From Microbacterium aerolatum (GTDB lineage Bacteria; Actinomycetota; Actinomycetes; Actinomycetales; Microbacteriaceae), in NCBI RefSeq assembly GCF_007988825.1, contig NZ_BJUW01000010.1, forward strand, positions 1 to 64,000: a stretch of DNA of 64,000 nucleotides, written 5' to 3'. Below, one piece after another: positions 16,666 through 24,580 of the stretch. Under the pieces are notes generated by a model. It saw nothing but the letters and a program-made list of their open reading frames with translations. It was not told the DNA's origin and made no database searches. The position numbers were made by a program, and so were the translations under genes. How positions within the stretch are numbered: position 1 is the first letter of the stretch; each line of letters opens with the position of its first letter.

Positions 16666-17078
16666 AGGAGAGACCCGGCGACCGGAGCCACCGGCACCGC
16701 CGACCATTCGATCACGGCACAGATCACCAGTCCGAGAAGCGCGATCGCGGCGATGGCGATCATCAGCCCCGCCATGAGGCGCAACCGCCGTTCGCGGTCG
16801 CCCACCGCCCACCGGCTCACCACCAGCGCCGCGTACAGGCCGATCACGAGAATGGCTGTGACCCAGGCGACCGGCGCGGACGAGCGCGGGTCGATGACGG
16901 TGAGAAGACTCAGCGGGATCAGGCAGATCAACACGAACAGTCCGGCGACCACGATCCAGATCGTGCCGTCCGACGACCGGAGCGCGGGCTGATTCGCCAT
17001 CCGCGTGGGGTCGCGCCTCGCCTGCGCTCGTGACACCTGCGCCCGTGACACCTGCGCCCGTGACATCCGTGCCGACAT
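16662..17078 (-). CDS. Small membrane protein with three predicted TM helices, function unknown
   Basis: The product has 138 residues from ATG 17078, which follows AGAGGAGGCGGCGAC, a good ribosome-binding site. The N-terminus contains three tandem SRAQ-type pentapeptides, then TM helices near residues 43-63, 75-92 and 110-132. I do not recognise a named family. It lies between hutI and hutG but on the hutG strand. It could be co-transcribed with hutG, whose stop is 69 bp upstream. Confidence 0.7.
   Translation of the reverse strand: MSARMSRAQVSRAQVSRAQARRDPTRMANQPALRSSDGTIWIVVAGLFVLICLIPLSLLTVIDPRSSAPVAWVTAILVIGLYAALVVSRWAVGDRERRLRLMAGLMIAIAAIALLGLVICAVIEWSAVPVAPVAGSLL
17022..17066. repeat. 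Three tandem 15-bp repeats coding for [15 protein letters not shown]
   Basis: Units 17022-17036, 17037-17051 and 17052-17066 differ at only one or two bases each (CTGCG(T/C)(C)CGTGACA type). Being a multiple of 3, the copy number can vary without a frameshift. They encode the cytoplasmic N-terminus of the membrane protein. Confidence 0.85.
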
Positions 17079-17146
17079 GTCGCCGCCTCCTCTGTGATGC
17101 AGCCATCCTCGGCGTGCCGGTGCGGCGGGGCGAGGGGGTGGCGTCG

Positions 17147-18085
17147 TCAGTGCGGTGGGCGTACCCTCGTCGCTCCGCCGGTGCGCTCGGCGACGCCGGC
17201 CAGCAGCTCCAGCACGCACAGCGCCGCAAGGCGCACGGTGCGTCCGTCCTCGGCATCCGCGGTGGCATCCACCTCGGCGATGTCGGCGCTGACGACCCGG
17301 TCATCCGCTGCGACGGCACGGGCGAGCGCCCGCAGCTCCCACGCGTGAAGGCCCCCCGGCACGCTCGCCGGGCAGCCCGGTGCGACAGAGCGATCGCACA
17401 CGTCGACGTCGATGTCGAGGTGGATGCGGCCGGATCCCGCCCCGGCGACCTCGAGCGCCTCCGCCACGACGTCGTCGACACCGCGTCGCCGCACCTCGTC
17501 GAGCGTGATCACACGGATGCCCCAGTCGGCCGCGCGCTGCGCATAGGCGGCGGAGTTCGCGAAGTCCGCGATCCCGATCTGGACGATCCGCCGCGGATCG
17601 ATCCGTTCGGTGGGCACCGTCGCAGCGGCCGGGACATCCTCGATGAGCCGCCGCACGGGGGTGCCGTTCGAGATGCCGTCGCGCAGGTCGAAGTGGGCGT
17701 CGAACGTGATGAGACCGGATGCCGCGGCGCCCAGCGCGACCGGATATGTCAGCGAGTTGTCGCCGCCGAGCGCGATGACGAAGGCGGGGGACAGCTCGCG
17801 CACTCTGGCGATCGTGGCGGCTTCACCGTCATCGCCGTCGGGCTCTTCGATGTCACCGGCATCCCGGATCGCCAGGACGGCATCGAGATCGACAGCCGGC
17901 GGCCCCATCAGCGTCGGGCTGTACCGCTGCAGCGCCTCGCGCACCGCGCGCGGGGTCGCGTGGGCCCCGGTCGGCGACAGCGACGTGCGCCAGGTGGGTA
18001 CGCCGAGCAGCACGGCATCCGCCTCGCCTTCGAATGCCGGCCAGGCACCGGCGCGCGGCCACAGCGGGTCGTGGGAGAGAGCCAT
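17147..18085 (-). CDS. hutG: Formimidoylglutamase (ureohydrolase/arginase family)
   Basis: The 312-residue enzyme hydrolyses N-formimino-L-glutamate to glutamate and formamide, completing the hut pathway. Metal-site segments of the ureohydrolase fold are present: FDAHFDLRDG, HLDIDVDVCD and SADIAEVD. The first histidine ligand of the canonical GG(D/G)H motif is Asn here (LGGDNSLTYP), a change worth noting. The ATG at 18085 has a GGAG 8 bp upstream and follows the DUF445 gene by 2 bp, so the two are coupled. Agmatinase activity is an alternative, but the hut context makes HutG most likely. Confidence 0.88.
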   Translation of the reverse strand: MALSHDPLWPRAGAWPAFEGEADAVLLGVPTWRTSLSPTGAHATPRAVREALQRYSPTLMGPPAVDLDAVLAIRDAGDIEEPDGDDGEAATIARVRELSPAFVIALGGDNSLTYPVALGAAASGLITFDAHFDLRDGISNGTPVRRLIEDVPAAATVPTERIDPRRIVQIGIADFANSAAYAQRAADWGIRVITLDEVRRRGVDDVVAEALEVAGAGSGRIHLDIDVDVCDRSVAPGCPASVPGGLHAWELRALARAVAADDRVVSADIAEVDATADAEDGRTVRLAALCVLELLAGVAERTGGATRVRPPH

Positions 18086-18087
18086 GT

Positions 18088-19374
18088 TCACACTCCGGGG
18101 ATCAGGGCGTGCGCGACGGAGAAGATCGCGAGCCCGGCCAGGGCGCCGACGACTGTGCCGTTCAGGCGGATGTACTGCAGGTCGCGGCCGACCATCAGCT
18201 CGATCTTCTCGGTGGTCTCGGCGGGATCCCACCGCTCGACGGTGTCGGTGATGATCGAGGCGATGTCGTGCCGGTAGCGATCGACGAGGAACACGGCGGC
18301 GTCGGACACCCACGAGTCGACGCGGCGCTGCAGTGCGGCGTCGGTCGTCAAGCGCTCGCCGACCTCTTCGATGGCCCGCACTGCGCGCACACGCAGGCTG
18401 CTCTCGGGGTCGGCCAGCGATCGGATCAGCCCGTTCTTGGCGGTGTTCCACGCCTCGGCGGCCAGTGCGCCGACGCGCGGACTGTCGAACAGCGACGCCT
18501 TGGCGTTCTCGAGCTTGCGCCGGGTGACCGGATCGTTCTGCAGGTTGTCGGCGAGCCGGCCGAGATAGCCGTCGATCGCGAGGCGGGCAGGATGCCGCGG
18601 GTCGGCGCGCACAGCATCCACGAACTTCACGGCCTCGTGGTAGACGGTGTCGTCGACGAACCGGTGCGCGAGGCGCGGCACCCACGCCGGCAGGCGACGC
18701 GAGACGAGCCCGGAGAACGCCTCGGCGTTGGCGTCCAGCCAGGTGGCGATGCTGTCGGCAGCGAGATCGACGGCGCCGTGATGCGCGTCGGACTCGACGA
18801 TCTTCTCCAGCCAGGCGCCCGCCGGCGGACCCCACTCGGGCTGCACGAGATGCTCACGGGCCAGGTCGGTGATGAGATCGCGGACGTCATCATCGCTGAG
18901 CGCATTCAGCACGGCCGTCGCGATCGTCGAGGCCTCGGCCGCGACGCGTTCGGCGTGGTCGCGGTGACGCAGCCACTCGCCGGCACGCTTGGCGATCGCC
19001 GTGGAGGCCAGCTTGGTGCGCACGACGTCGGCTGCCAGGAAGTTCGTCTCGACGAACTCACCGAGGGTGCGGCCGATCTCGTCCTTGCGGTTCGGGATGA
19101 TCGCGGTGTGCGGGATCGGCAGCCCCAATGGGCGGCGGAACAGCGCGGTCACCGCGAACCAGTCGGCCAGCGCGCCGACCATGCCGCCCTCCGCAGCGGC
19201 GCGGACGTAGGCGAGCCATGGATGCTGCGCCTGCAGCCAGAACGCGATCACGAACACGATCGCCATGAAGACGAGCGCGCCGAGGGCGATCGCCTTCATC
19301 ACGCGCAGGGCGCGCAGGCGTTCCTGATCGGCCGGGGAGAGCAGAGCCATCGGAGTGCGCGGCATGTCTGTCAT
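18088..19374 (-). CDS. DUF445 family membrane protein
   Basis: The product has about 428 residues from ATG 19374 (ATG 19365 is an alternative). An N-terminal TM helix (AIALGALVFMAIVFVIAFWL) precedes the hallmark EGGMVGALADWFAVTALFRRPLGLPIPHTAIIPNRKDEIGRTLG block of DUF445. A long helical region follows, and a C-terminal TM helix (GTVVGALAGLAIFSVAHAL) anchors the end. The function of the family is not known. It is divergent from a CsoR-like repressor gene and lies 2 bp upstream of hutG, so it may be under either control. Confidence 0.92.
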   Translation of the reverse strand: MTDMPRTPMALLSPADQERLRALRVMKAIALGALVFMAIVFVIAFWLQAQHPWLAYVRAAAEGGMVGALADWFAVTALFRRPLGLPIPHTAIIPNRKDEIGRTLGEFVETNFLAADVVRTKLASTAIAKRAGEWLRHRDHAERVAAEASTIATAVLNALSDDDVRDLITDLAREHLVQPEWGPPAGAWLEKIVESDAHHGAVDLAADSIATWLDANAEAFSGLVSRRLPAWVPRLAHRFVDDTVYHEAVKFVDAVRADPRHPARLAIDGYLGRLADNLQNDPVTRRKLENAKASLFDSPRVGALAAEAWNTAKNGLIRSLADPESSLRVRAVRAIEEVGERLTTDAALQRRVDSWVSDAAVFLVDRYRHDIASIITDTVERWDPAETTEKIELMVGRDLQYIRLNGTVVGALAGLAIFSVAHALIPGV

Positions 19375-19388
19375 CCTCGCACGCACTC

Positions 19389-19410
19389 GGTCCCTGAGCC
19401 GGTCGAAGGG
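19389..19410. repeat. Short interspersed repeat B between divergent genes
   Basis: GGTCCCTGAGCCGGTCGAAG plus GG lies in the 48-bp divergent gap between the DUF445 and CsoR-like genes, so it probably overlaps promoter DNA for one or both. Confidence 0.85.
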
Positions 19411-19422
19411 TAGCCTCGATTC

Positions 19423-19695
19423 GTGATCGAAGACATCAAGAAGCGTGCGCTGCACCGCACGAGCATCCTCGAGGGTCAGCTGCGCGGCGTCGCGCGCATG
19501 ATCGAGGGCGAGGAGTACTGCATGGATATCATCACGCAGTCCCGCGCCATCCAGAAGTCGCTCGAGTCACTGAACCGCCTGCTGCTGGAGAACCACCTGC
19601 GCACGCACGTCACGCACATGTTCGAGGAGGGCGGCGACGAGCGTGAGCAGGCCGTCGACGAGCTGCTGAAGGCGTTCGACTTCGAGCGGAAGTAG
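19423..19695 (+). CDS. CsoR/RcnR-family metal- or formaldehyde-responsive repressor
   Basis: The 90-residue all-helical protein belongs to the DUF156 family of tetrameric repressors. The sensor residues align as Cys33 (EEYCMDI), His58 (ENHLR) and His62 (THV), where copper sensors of the CsoR type have Cys-His-Cys. The Cys-His-His pattern is that of RcnR-like nickel/cobalt sensors, but the N-terminal His3 of RcnR is missing, so it could sense another metal or an aldehyde. The start is GTG 19423, with no strong ribosome-binding site. The divergent DUF445 gene is a possible target; no obvious metal exporter adjoins it. Confidence 0.9.
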   Translation: MIEDIKKRALHRTSILEGQLRGVARMIEGEEYCMDIITQSRAIQKSLESLNRLLLENHLRTHVTHMFEEGGDEREQAVDELLKAFDFERK

Positions 19696-19842
19696 GTCGC
19701 GGCGTCGGAGGTTGCTTTCGAGTCGAGCGGCAGTAAAGTCGCGGCGGCGGAGGGAGCTTTCGAGTCGAGCGGCAGTAAAGTCGCGGCGGCGGAGGGAGCT
19801 TTCGACTCGAGCGGCAGTAAAGTCGCGGCGGCGGAGGGAGCT
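19675..19842. repeat. Four tandem 42-bp repeats beginning in the 3' end of the CsoR-like gene
   Basis: Units 19717-19758, 19759-19800 and 19801-19842 are almost identical (TTCGA(G/C)TCGAGCGGCAGTAA and so on). Unit 19675-19716 contains the last codons and stop of the CsoR-like gene and matches imperfectly. The array seems to have grown by duplicating the gene's end. It then runs into the large inverted repeat at 19843. It is neither a CRISPR array nor obviously coding. Confidence 0.85.
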
Positions 19843-20011
19843 TTCGACTCGCTGCGCTCGCTCAAGCCGTTTCGTCTTCGCGGCCTTCGGCCGCTTCGCT
19901 CAACGACCCGCATACCGCCCGCTGCACTCGACTCTCGGCGAACCCTTCTGCGGGTCGTTGAGCGAGCGCAGCGAGACGAAACGGGGTGAGCGAGCCGAAG
20001 GCGAGTCGAAG
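19843..20011. repeat. Large inverted-repeat element C (MITE/REP-like), copy 1
   Basis: The left arm 19843-19912 (TTCGACTCGCTGCGCTCGCT ... CAACGACCCGCA) pairs with the right arm 19949-20011 (TGCGGGTCGTTGAGCGAGCG ... CGAGTCGAA) around a 36-nt centre. The same element occurs at 62086-62261, and a half copy lies inside hrpA at 51038-51107. With the tandem repeats it fills the whole 323-bp gap between 19695 and 20019, where I see no gene. Confidence 0.85.
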
Positions 20012-20018
20012 CCGCGGT

Positions 20019-21191
20019 TCAGCCCTCGAGTGGCCCGAGCAGCGCGCTCGCCGCGGTGGAATGCGCCGACTCCGGGTCGGACGGGTGGAACATGCCCGCC
20101 AGCACGTCGCGGTACAGCCGGGAGAGCTCGTTCGACGAGAAGTACGAGCCACCGCCCGCGGTGAGGATCGCCTGGTCGACGACGTGCTTGGCCATCACGA
20201 CCGCACGGTGCTTGGTGCCCGACAGCAGTGTGAACCAGCGTGCGCCGTTGTCGACCTGTTCGTCGACATCGCGCGCCAGGGCGGCGATCTGCGGCGGCAG
20301 GGCGTCGTAGGCGAGGCTCATGTCGGCGATGCGCCAGCGGATGTCGGGATCCTGGCTGTACGCCAGGCCGGTCTTCTTCGAGGTCCGCTTCTGCACGGTC
20401 GCCACGGCGAGATCGAGTGCGCGCCGCGCGATGCCGGTGTATACCGAGGCGAGCAGCAGTTCGAAGACGCTGAAGATGCCGAAGATGATCGGGTCCGGCG
20501 AGGGTCCAGGGTCGATGCGGCGCACGACCTGGGAAGCGGGTGCGATCGCGCCGTCCAGCCGCGTCGTGCGGCTCTGCGTCGCGCGCATGCCGAGTGTGTC
20601 CCAGTCGTCGCTGGTCGTTACGACATCCGTCCTGTCGACGAAGGCGAACACGAGTTTCGGGGCGTCGTCGCTGGTCGTGTCGAGGCCGTGCAGGCCGAGC
20701 TTGGTCCACACCGGTGCGAGCGAGGTGAAGATCTTCGTCCCCGTGAACGCGTACGACCCGTCGGGGTGAGGGACGGCATCCGTATCGCTGCCGAACAGCA
20801 CGAGGTCGTTGCCGCCCTCGCTGATCCCGAACGCGAAGACCTCACCGGCGACGGCACCGTCCTGCACGAACTCGAGCCCCGGCACGCCGCGGTCGCTGAA
20901 CACCTTCGCGACCCCGGTCCACACCAGGTGCATGTTGATCGACAGCGCGGTGGCCGGGGATGCCGTCGCCAGCCGCTGCTGCAGGATCGCGGCCTGCTCG
21001 AGGCCGAGACCCGCGCCGCCGCGTTCGGCGGGAACGAGGATCTTCAGGTATCCGGCATCCCGAAGCTCGGCGAGATCCTGCTCGGGGAACGTGTTCTCCC
21101 GGTCATGGATCGGCGCGCGCTCGCGGATTCGGTCGAGCAGATCGTCGGGCAGGTGGGCGGCGGGGTCGAAACCGGCGGGATCGGAACTCAT
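20019..21191 (-). CDS. Acyl-CoA dehydrogenase-family flavoprotein
   Basis: The 390-residue product has the acyl-CoA dehydrogenase fold. An N-terminal helical domain (DLAELRDAGYLKILVPAERGGAGLG) is followed by a middle beta domain (GEVFAFGISEGGNDL, YAFTGTKIFTSLAPV) and a C-terminal four-helix domain ending in GGGSYFSSNELSRLYRDVLAGMFHP. The usual catalytic Glu is not evident, so it could be a dehydrogenase or a flavin monooxygenase of the DszC/SfnC branch. Its ATG overlaps the stop of the alpha/beta hydrolase gene (ATGA), so both are translated together. Confidence 0.85.
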   Translation of the reverse strand: MSSDPAGFDPAAHLPDDLLDRIRERAPIHDRENTFPEQDLAELRDAGYLKILVPAERGGAGLGLEQAAILQQRLATASPATALSINMHLVWTGVAKVFSDRGVPGLEFVQDGAVAGEVFAFGISEGGNDLVLFGSDTDAVPHPDGSYAFTGTKIFTSLAPVWTKLGLHGLDTTSDDAPKLVFAFVDRTDVVTTSDDWDTLGMRATQSRTTRLDGAIAPASQVVRRIDPGPSPDPIIFGIFSVFELLLASVYTGIARRALDLAVATVQKRTSKKTGLAYSQDPDIRWRIADMSLAYDALPPQIAALARDVDEQVDNGARWFTLLSGTKHRAVVMAKHVVDQAILTAGGGSYFSSNELSRLYRDVLAGMFHPSDPESAHSTAASALLGPLEG

Positions 21192-21943
21192 GACAGTGCC
21201 TCCAGCAGCTGGCGGATGGTGTCTTCTGGTTTGTCGCGGTGCGGCGAGTGGCCGGCACCGGCGACGATCGACATCGAGATGTTCTCGTTCGAGGTCAGCA
21301 CTTCCTCGGCGACCTCTCCGGTGAACAGGCTGTAGACCTCGGGGTCGGCGCCGATGACGTGCGTGGGAACCGTCAGGCGCGCGGCATCCGCCCGAACATC
21401 CCACGGCTGGTTCTGCGCGCTGGTCTGTTCGACTGCCCAGCGGCTGCCGCGCGCGACGGCGTCGATCTTGAGCTCGTGGTCCTGCGGGTGCCAGTGCGGA
21501 TGCTCCGCCTGCACGACCTCGATCCGGTTGTCCGCGAACGCCCGCTCCTGGCTGCGGCGCACGATCGAGGCGTCGCGCCCGTCCACGAGGATGGCCGGGT
21601 CGATGAGGATGAGCTGCTTCGTCCAGTCGGGGGAGGATGCCGCGGCCACCGTGCTCGAGGCACCGCCGAGCGAGTGCCCGATGACGGCATCCCATGCGCC
21701 GCCACGGTCCGGGTGCGTGCCGATGAGGTCGTCGCCGTATGCGCCGACCGTGTAATCCATGGCTCGCGGGGCGTCGCCGTGGCCGCGCAGATCGATCGCG
21801 ACAGCGTGCCATCCGGCGTTCGCGAGGGCGTCGCCGAGCCGCCACATCAGCGCTCCGGACGAGCCGAGCCCGTGCACGAGCAACGCCGTCTTCTCGGATG
21901 CGGGATCGCCCCATGAGATGCGGGGCAGAGTCACAGCGGTCAC
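21188..21943 (-). CDS. Alpha/beta hydrolase
   Basis: The 251-residue enzyme has the core of the alpha/beta hydrolase fold: LLVHGLGSSG oxyanion region, nucleophile elbow GHSLGG (serine near residue 90) and a late histidine in GAGHSPHRDKPE. The likely acid is in TVPTHVIGADPE. It probably cleaves an ester or thioester. The substrate is unknown, but the ATGA overlap with the acyl-CoA dehydrogenase gene suggests one acyl compound is handled by both. Confidence 0.9.
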   Translation of the reverse strand: MTAVTLPRISWGDPASEKTALLVHGLGSSGALMWRLGDALANAGWHAVAIDLRGHGDAPRAMDYTVGAYGDDLIGTHPDRGGAWDAVIGHSLGGASSTVAAASSPDWTKQLILIDPAILVDGRDASIVRRSQERAFADNRIEVVQAEHPHWHPQDHELKIDAVARGSRWAVEQTSAQNQPWDVRADAARLTVPTHVIGADPEVYSLFTGEVAEEVLTSNENISMSIVAGAGHSPHRDKPEDTIRQLLEALS

Positions 21944-22089
21944 GAGATCAGCCTAAGAGTGCGGGCGGTCGCGGCGCTTGGAAAACCCGGACCATCTGGC
22001 GTGTCGGCGGCGCGTCGCACGGTGACGCGCCGGTGCGGGCCGTGTTGCGCTCTGTTTTCCGATCGGGAGCGCGGGAGAAGCTCGCGCAG

Positions 22090-23001
22090 TCAGTCCAGTG
22101 GCGGCATATCGGCGGCGATCGTCAGCACGCGGGCTGCGGACTCGTGACCGGCCTGCAGGCGTGCGCCGAGCGGTGGGCCTTCGAGCGTCGCGGCGAGGAA
22201 GCCCGCGGCGAATGCGTCGCCGGCACCGACGGGCTCGACGACCTCGACGGTCGGGGCGGGGACGAACACCGGCTCGGCGTCGCCGTCGAAAGCGGTGGCG
22301 CCGACATCTCCGTCCTTGACGACGAGCAGCGCGCAGTCCGGCAGGAACGTCCGGATCTCGGATGCCGTGGCGGTGCCCCACACGCGCTCTGCCTCATCGC
22401 GGCCGACGAACGCGATGTCGGCGGCGTTCGCGAGACGGGCAAGGGTGGCCGCGGCATCCTCGATCGACCACAGCGCGCGGCGATCGTTCACGTCGAACGA
22501 CACCAGAGCGCCCGCGCTGCGTGCGTCGTCGAACAGCTGATCGACCATCGCGCGGCAGGAGGGCGAGAGTGCCGGCGTGATCCCGGTGGTGTGCACGATC
22601 CGGACGCCGGCGAGACGCTCGGCCGGCAGGTGGCCCGGGGACATACGGGATGCCGCGGAGCCGCGCCGGTAGTAGTAGACGGAGGAGCCTTCGGCACCGG
22701 GATCCTTGAACATGACCCCGGTCGGCGCGTCCGCGTCGCGTTCCGCCCACACCTGGATGCCGCGACGGGACAGCTCGGACGAGATCCGGATGCCGAGCGG
22801 GTCGTCGCCCAGTCGCGAAGTCCAGGCTGCGCGGCGGCCGGCGGCGACGAGGCCCGCGGCGACGTTCGACTCGGCGCCGGCCAGGCTGATCGTCGCAGCG
22901 TGCGCGTCTGCGAGTGCGGCATCCGTCGGCGTCAACAGCGCCATCGTCTCGCCGATGCAGACGATCTCGGGAAGGGTGGTCTCAGGCGTGGCAGAAGTCA
23001 T
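22090..23001 (-). CDS. PfkB-family sugar kinase (2-keto-3-deoxygluconate kinase-like)
   Basis: The 303-residue ribokinase-fold protein opens with IVCIGETMALLTP and has AGAESNVAAGLVAAGRRAAWTSRLGDDPLG (signature 1 region). The C-terminal VEPVGAGDAFAAGFLA is the PfkB signature 2 with the catalytic Asp. The start fits KdgK-type kinases better than fructokinases, so 2-keto-3-deoxygluconate is a reasonable substrate guess. It is preceded by an MFS transporter gene with a 4-bp overlap, which fits uptake followed by phosphorylation of a sugar acid. Confidence 0.87.
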   Translation of the reverse strand: MTSATPETTLPEIVCIGETMALLTPTDAALADAHAATISLAGAESNVAAGLVAAGRRAAWTSRLGDDPLGIRISSELSRRGIQVWAERDADAPTGVMFKDPGAEGSSVYYYRRGSAASRMSPGHLPAERLAGVRIVHTTGITPALSPSCRAMVDQLFDDARSAGALVSFDVNDRRALWSIEDAAATLARLANAADIAFVGRDEAERVWGTATASEIRTFLPDCALLVVKDGDVGATAFDGDAEPVFVPAPTVEVVEPVGAGDAFAAGFLAATLEGPPLGARLQAGHESAARVLTIAADMPPLD

Positions 23002-24212
23002 GTGGGAGTGATCGTCGTGACGGGTTCGGTGTCGGGGTACGGGCTCGGGTCTCGGTCGCGCAGGTCGGGCAGATACCGCACGAATGCGATCGAGACGATG
23101 ACACCGACGATAGCGAACAGCACGGCGGCGAGGTACGCGCCCTGCGGGCCGCCCGTGCCGTCGACGAGGAATCCGGCGATCGCCGAACCCGCGGCGGCGC
23201 CGATCAGCTGTCCCGTGCCCGCCCATCCGAAGGCCTCGGCGGTCTCGCTGAACTTCACGCTCGCGGTCGTGATCGCGAACAGCACGGCGAGGGCGGGAGC
23301 GATGCCGAGCCCCGCGATGAGCAGCGCACCGCCGAGCCAGAAGATGTTGAGCGCGAACATGGTCAGGGTCAGGCCGACCGTGAGGATCAGCATCCGCCGG
23401 GCGATCGCCCACGGTCCGATCGGGATGTGGCCGAACGAGAGGCCACCGACCAGGCTCCCCACCGCGAAGATCGCGAGCACGAGGCCGGCCTCGAGGCTTC
23501 CGTGATCGAACGCGGCGACGACGCCGACCTCGACCGCCGAGCAGGCGCCGATCAGGAGGAACCCGATGACTGTCGCCAGCATCACAGGAGGCTTGAGCAG
23601 CACCTTGCCGAGACTGCGGCGGCTGCGCGGGATACGGACGCGCCCCAGCTCAGGCGCTGCGATGAACCAGCCGCAGCCGAGCACCAGGATGATCGCGACC
23701 AGGAGCAGGCCTTCGGTGGTGCCGACCTGGGTGGAGACGAGCGTGATGACCACAGGGGCGAGGATCCAGATGATCTCCTGCAGCGAGGCGTCCAGCGAGA
23801 ACAGAGGTGTCAGCTGCGAGGAGTTGACCAGCTTCGGATAGATGGTGCGCACCGCCGACTGGATGGGCGGTGTGGAAAGGCCGGCGAGCATGCCGAACGC
23901 CATGTAGCCGGGAACGTTCAGGGGGAGCACGCCCAGAGCCAGGACGGCGAGCGTGCACACGAGCGCCGTGAGGGTGATGACCCGGCGCATGCCCCACACG
24001 CCCATCCACCGGCTGGTGACCGGGCCGGCGACGGCCTGCCCGATCGAGGTCGCGGCGAGAACGAGGCCGGCGGCACCATAGGAGCCTGTCTGCTGTTCGA
24101 CGTGCAGCAGCACGGCCAGTGAGGTCATGCCACTGGGGAAGCGCGCCGTCAGCTGAGAGGCGATCATGCGCCCCACGCCAGGGGTGCGAAGAAGGTCCCG
24201 ATATCCCGCCAC
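22998..24212 (-). CDS. MFS transporter
   Basis: The 404-residue protein shows twelve predicted TM helices and an MFS loop-2/3 region (GPVTSRWMGVWGMRRVI). The product is most like the single-component drug/sugar efflux and uptake branch of the family, and nothing in it identifies a substrate. The stop overlaps the start of the kinase gene (ATGA), so the two form an operon. The promoter must lie in the 370-bp gap shared with the divergent nrdHIEF operon. Confidence 0.9.
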   Translation of the reverse strand: MAGYRDLLRTPGVGRMIASQLTARFPSGMTSLAVLLHVEQQTGSYGAAGLVLAATSIGQAVAGPVTSRWMGVWGMRRVITLTALVCTLAVLALGVLPLNVPGYMAFGMLAGLSTPPIQSAVRTIYPKLVNSSQLTPLFSLDASLQEIIWILAPVVITLVSTQVGTTEGLLLVAIILVLGCGWFIAAPELGRVRIPRSRRSLGKVLLKPPVMLATVIGFLLIGACSAVEVGVVAAFDHGSLEAGLVLAIFAVGSLVGGLSFGHIPIGPWAIARRMLILTVGLTLTMFALNIFWLGGALLIAGLGIAPALAVLFAITTASVKFSETAEAFGWAGTGQLIGAAAGSAIAGFLVDGTGGPQGAYLAAVLFAIVGVIVSIAFVRYLPDLRDRDPSPYPDTEPVTTITPT

Positions 24213-24289
24213 GAGACAACGCTACTGGGCCGCGATCGTCGTGCGCACGCGGGGGTGCGATCCGACACGCCGCGACACGCCGAGGCGCA

Positions 24290-24433
24290 CTTTCCACAGG
24301 AAATCGGACGTCGGAACCCCCGCGTAGCGTGCGACCTGTGGATGGATCCGCGAGCGGCTCCGCAGAACCGCGAGATCATGCGCTTCGCGAGCTTGGAAAT
24401 CAGGTTGCGATCTGTGGATGAAATGGTGGACAA
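24290..24433. promoter_or_regulatory. Cluster of four DnaA-box-like 9-mers upstream of nrdHIEF
   Basis: Near-consensus sites occur at 24290-24298 (CTTTCCACA), 24337-24345 (TGTGGATGG), 24413-24421 (TGTGGATGA) and 24425-24433 (GGTGGACAA). They match the TGTGGA(T/C)AA pattern, or its complement TT(A/G)TCCACA, at 7-8 of 9 positions. They lie 150-290 bp before nrdH. E. coli nrdAB is a known DnaA-controlled RNR operon, so a similar link is plausible. This is the first half of the only large unassigned non-repeat gap (24213-24580). Confidence 0.45.
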
Positions 24434-24480
24434 CCTGTGTTGTAACCAGTGGAGAACGGTGGAAAACTACACGGATGTAA

Positions 24481-24528
24481 CTACTAGCCCTTGTGGTCAC
24501 TCCTAATGTCCGTCCCCATATGTAGTAT
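24481..24528 (+). promoter_or_regulatory. Two candidate NrdR boxes, 32 bp apart
   Basis: CTACTAGCCCTTGTGG (24481-24496) and TCCCCATATGTAGTAT (24513-24528) match the NrdR consensus ACACWATATMTWGTGT at 10 and 11 of 16 positions. Their centres are 32 bp apart, about three helical turns, which is the usual spacing. nrdH begins 52 bp further on. Each box alone is weak; the pairing and location make them credible. Confidence 0.4.
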
Positions 24529-24580
24529 TGAGATCCCGGCGGGGGTCTGTCGGAAAAACTTTGGATCTGAGGGGAAAGAA

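Noticed and set aside
19675-19842. The 42-bp tandem array as a CRISPR array
   Set aside because: The units are contiguous without unique spacers, and there are no cas genes.
19712-20164. Open frame over the repeat array with peptide repeats (SSRAAVKSRRRREL type)
   Set aside because: Its codon pattern comes from the 42-bp repeat and the inverted element. It overlaps the 3' end of the acyl-CoA dehydrogenase gene and has no ribosome-binding site.
24290-24433. DnaA-like boxes as a replication origin
   Set aside because: No dnaA, dnaN, gyrB or AT-rich unwinding region nearby, and only four imperfect boxes. Regulation of nrd fits better.
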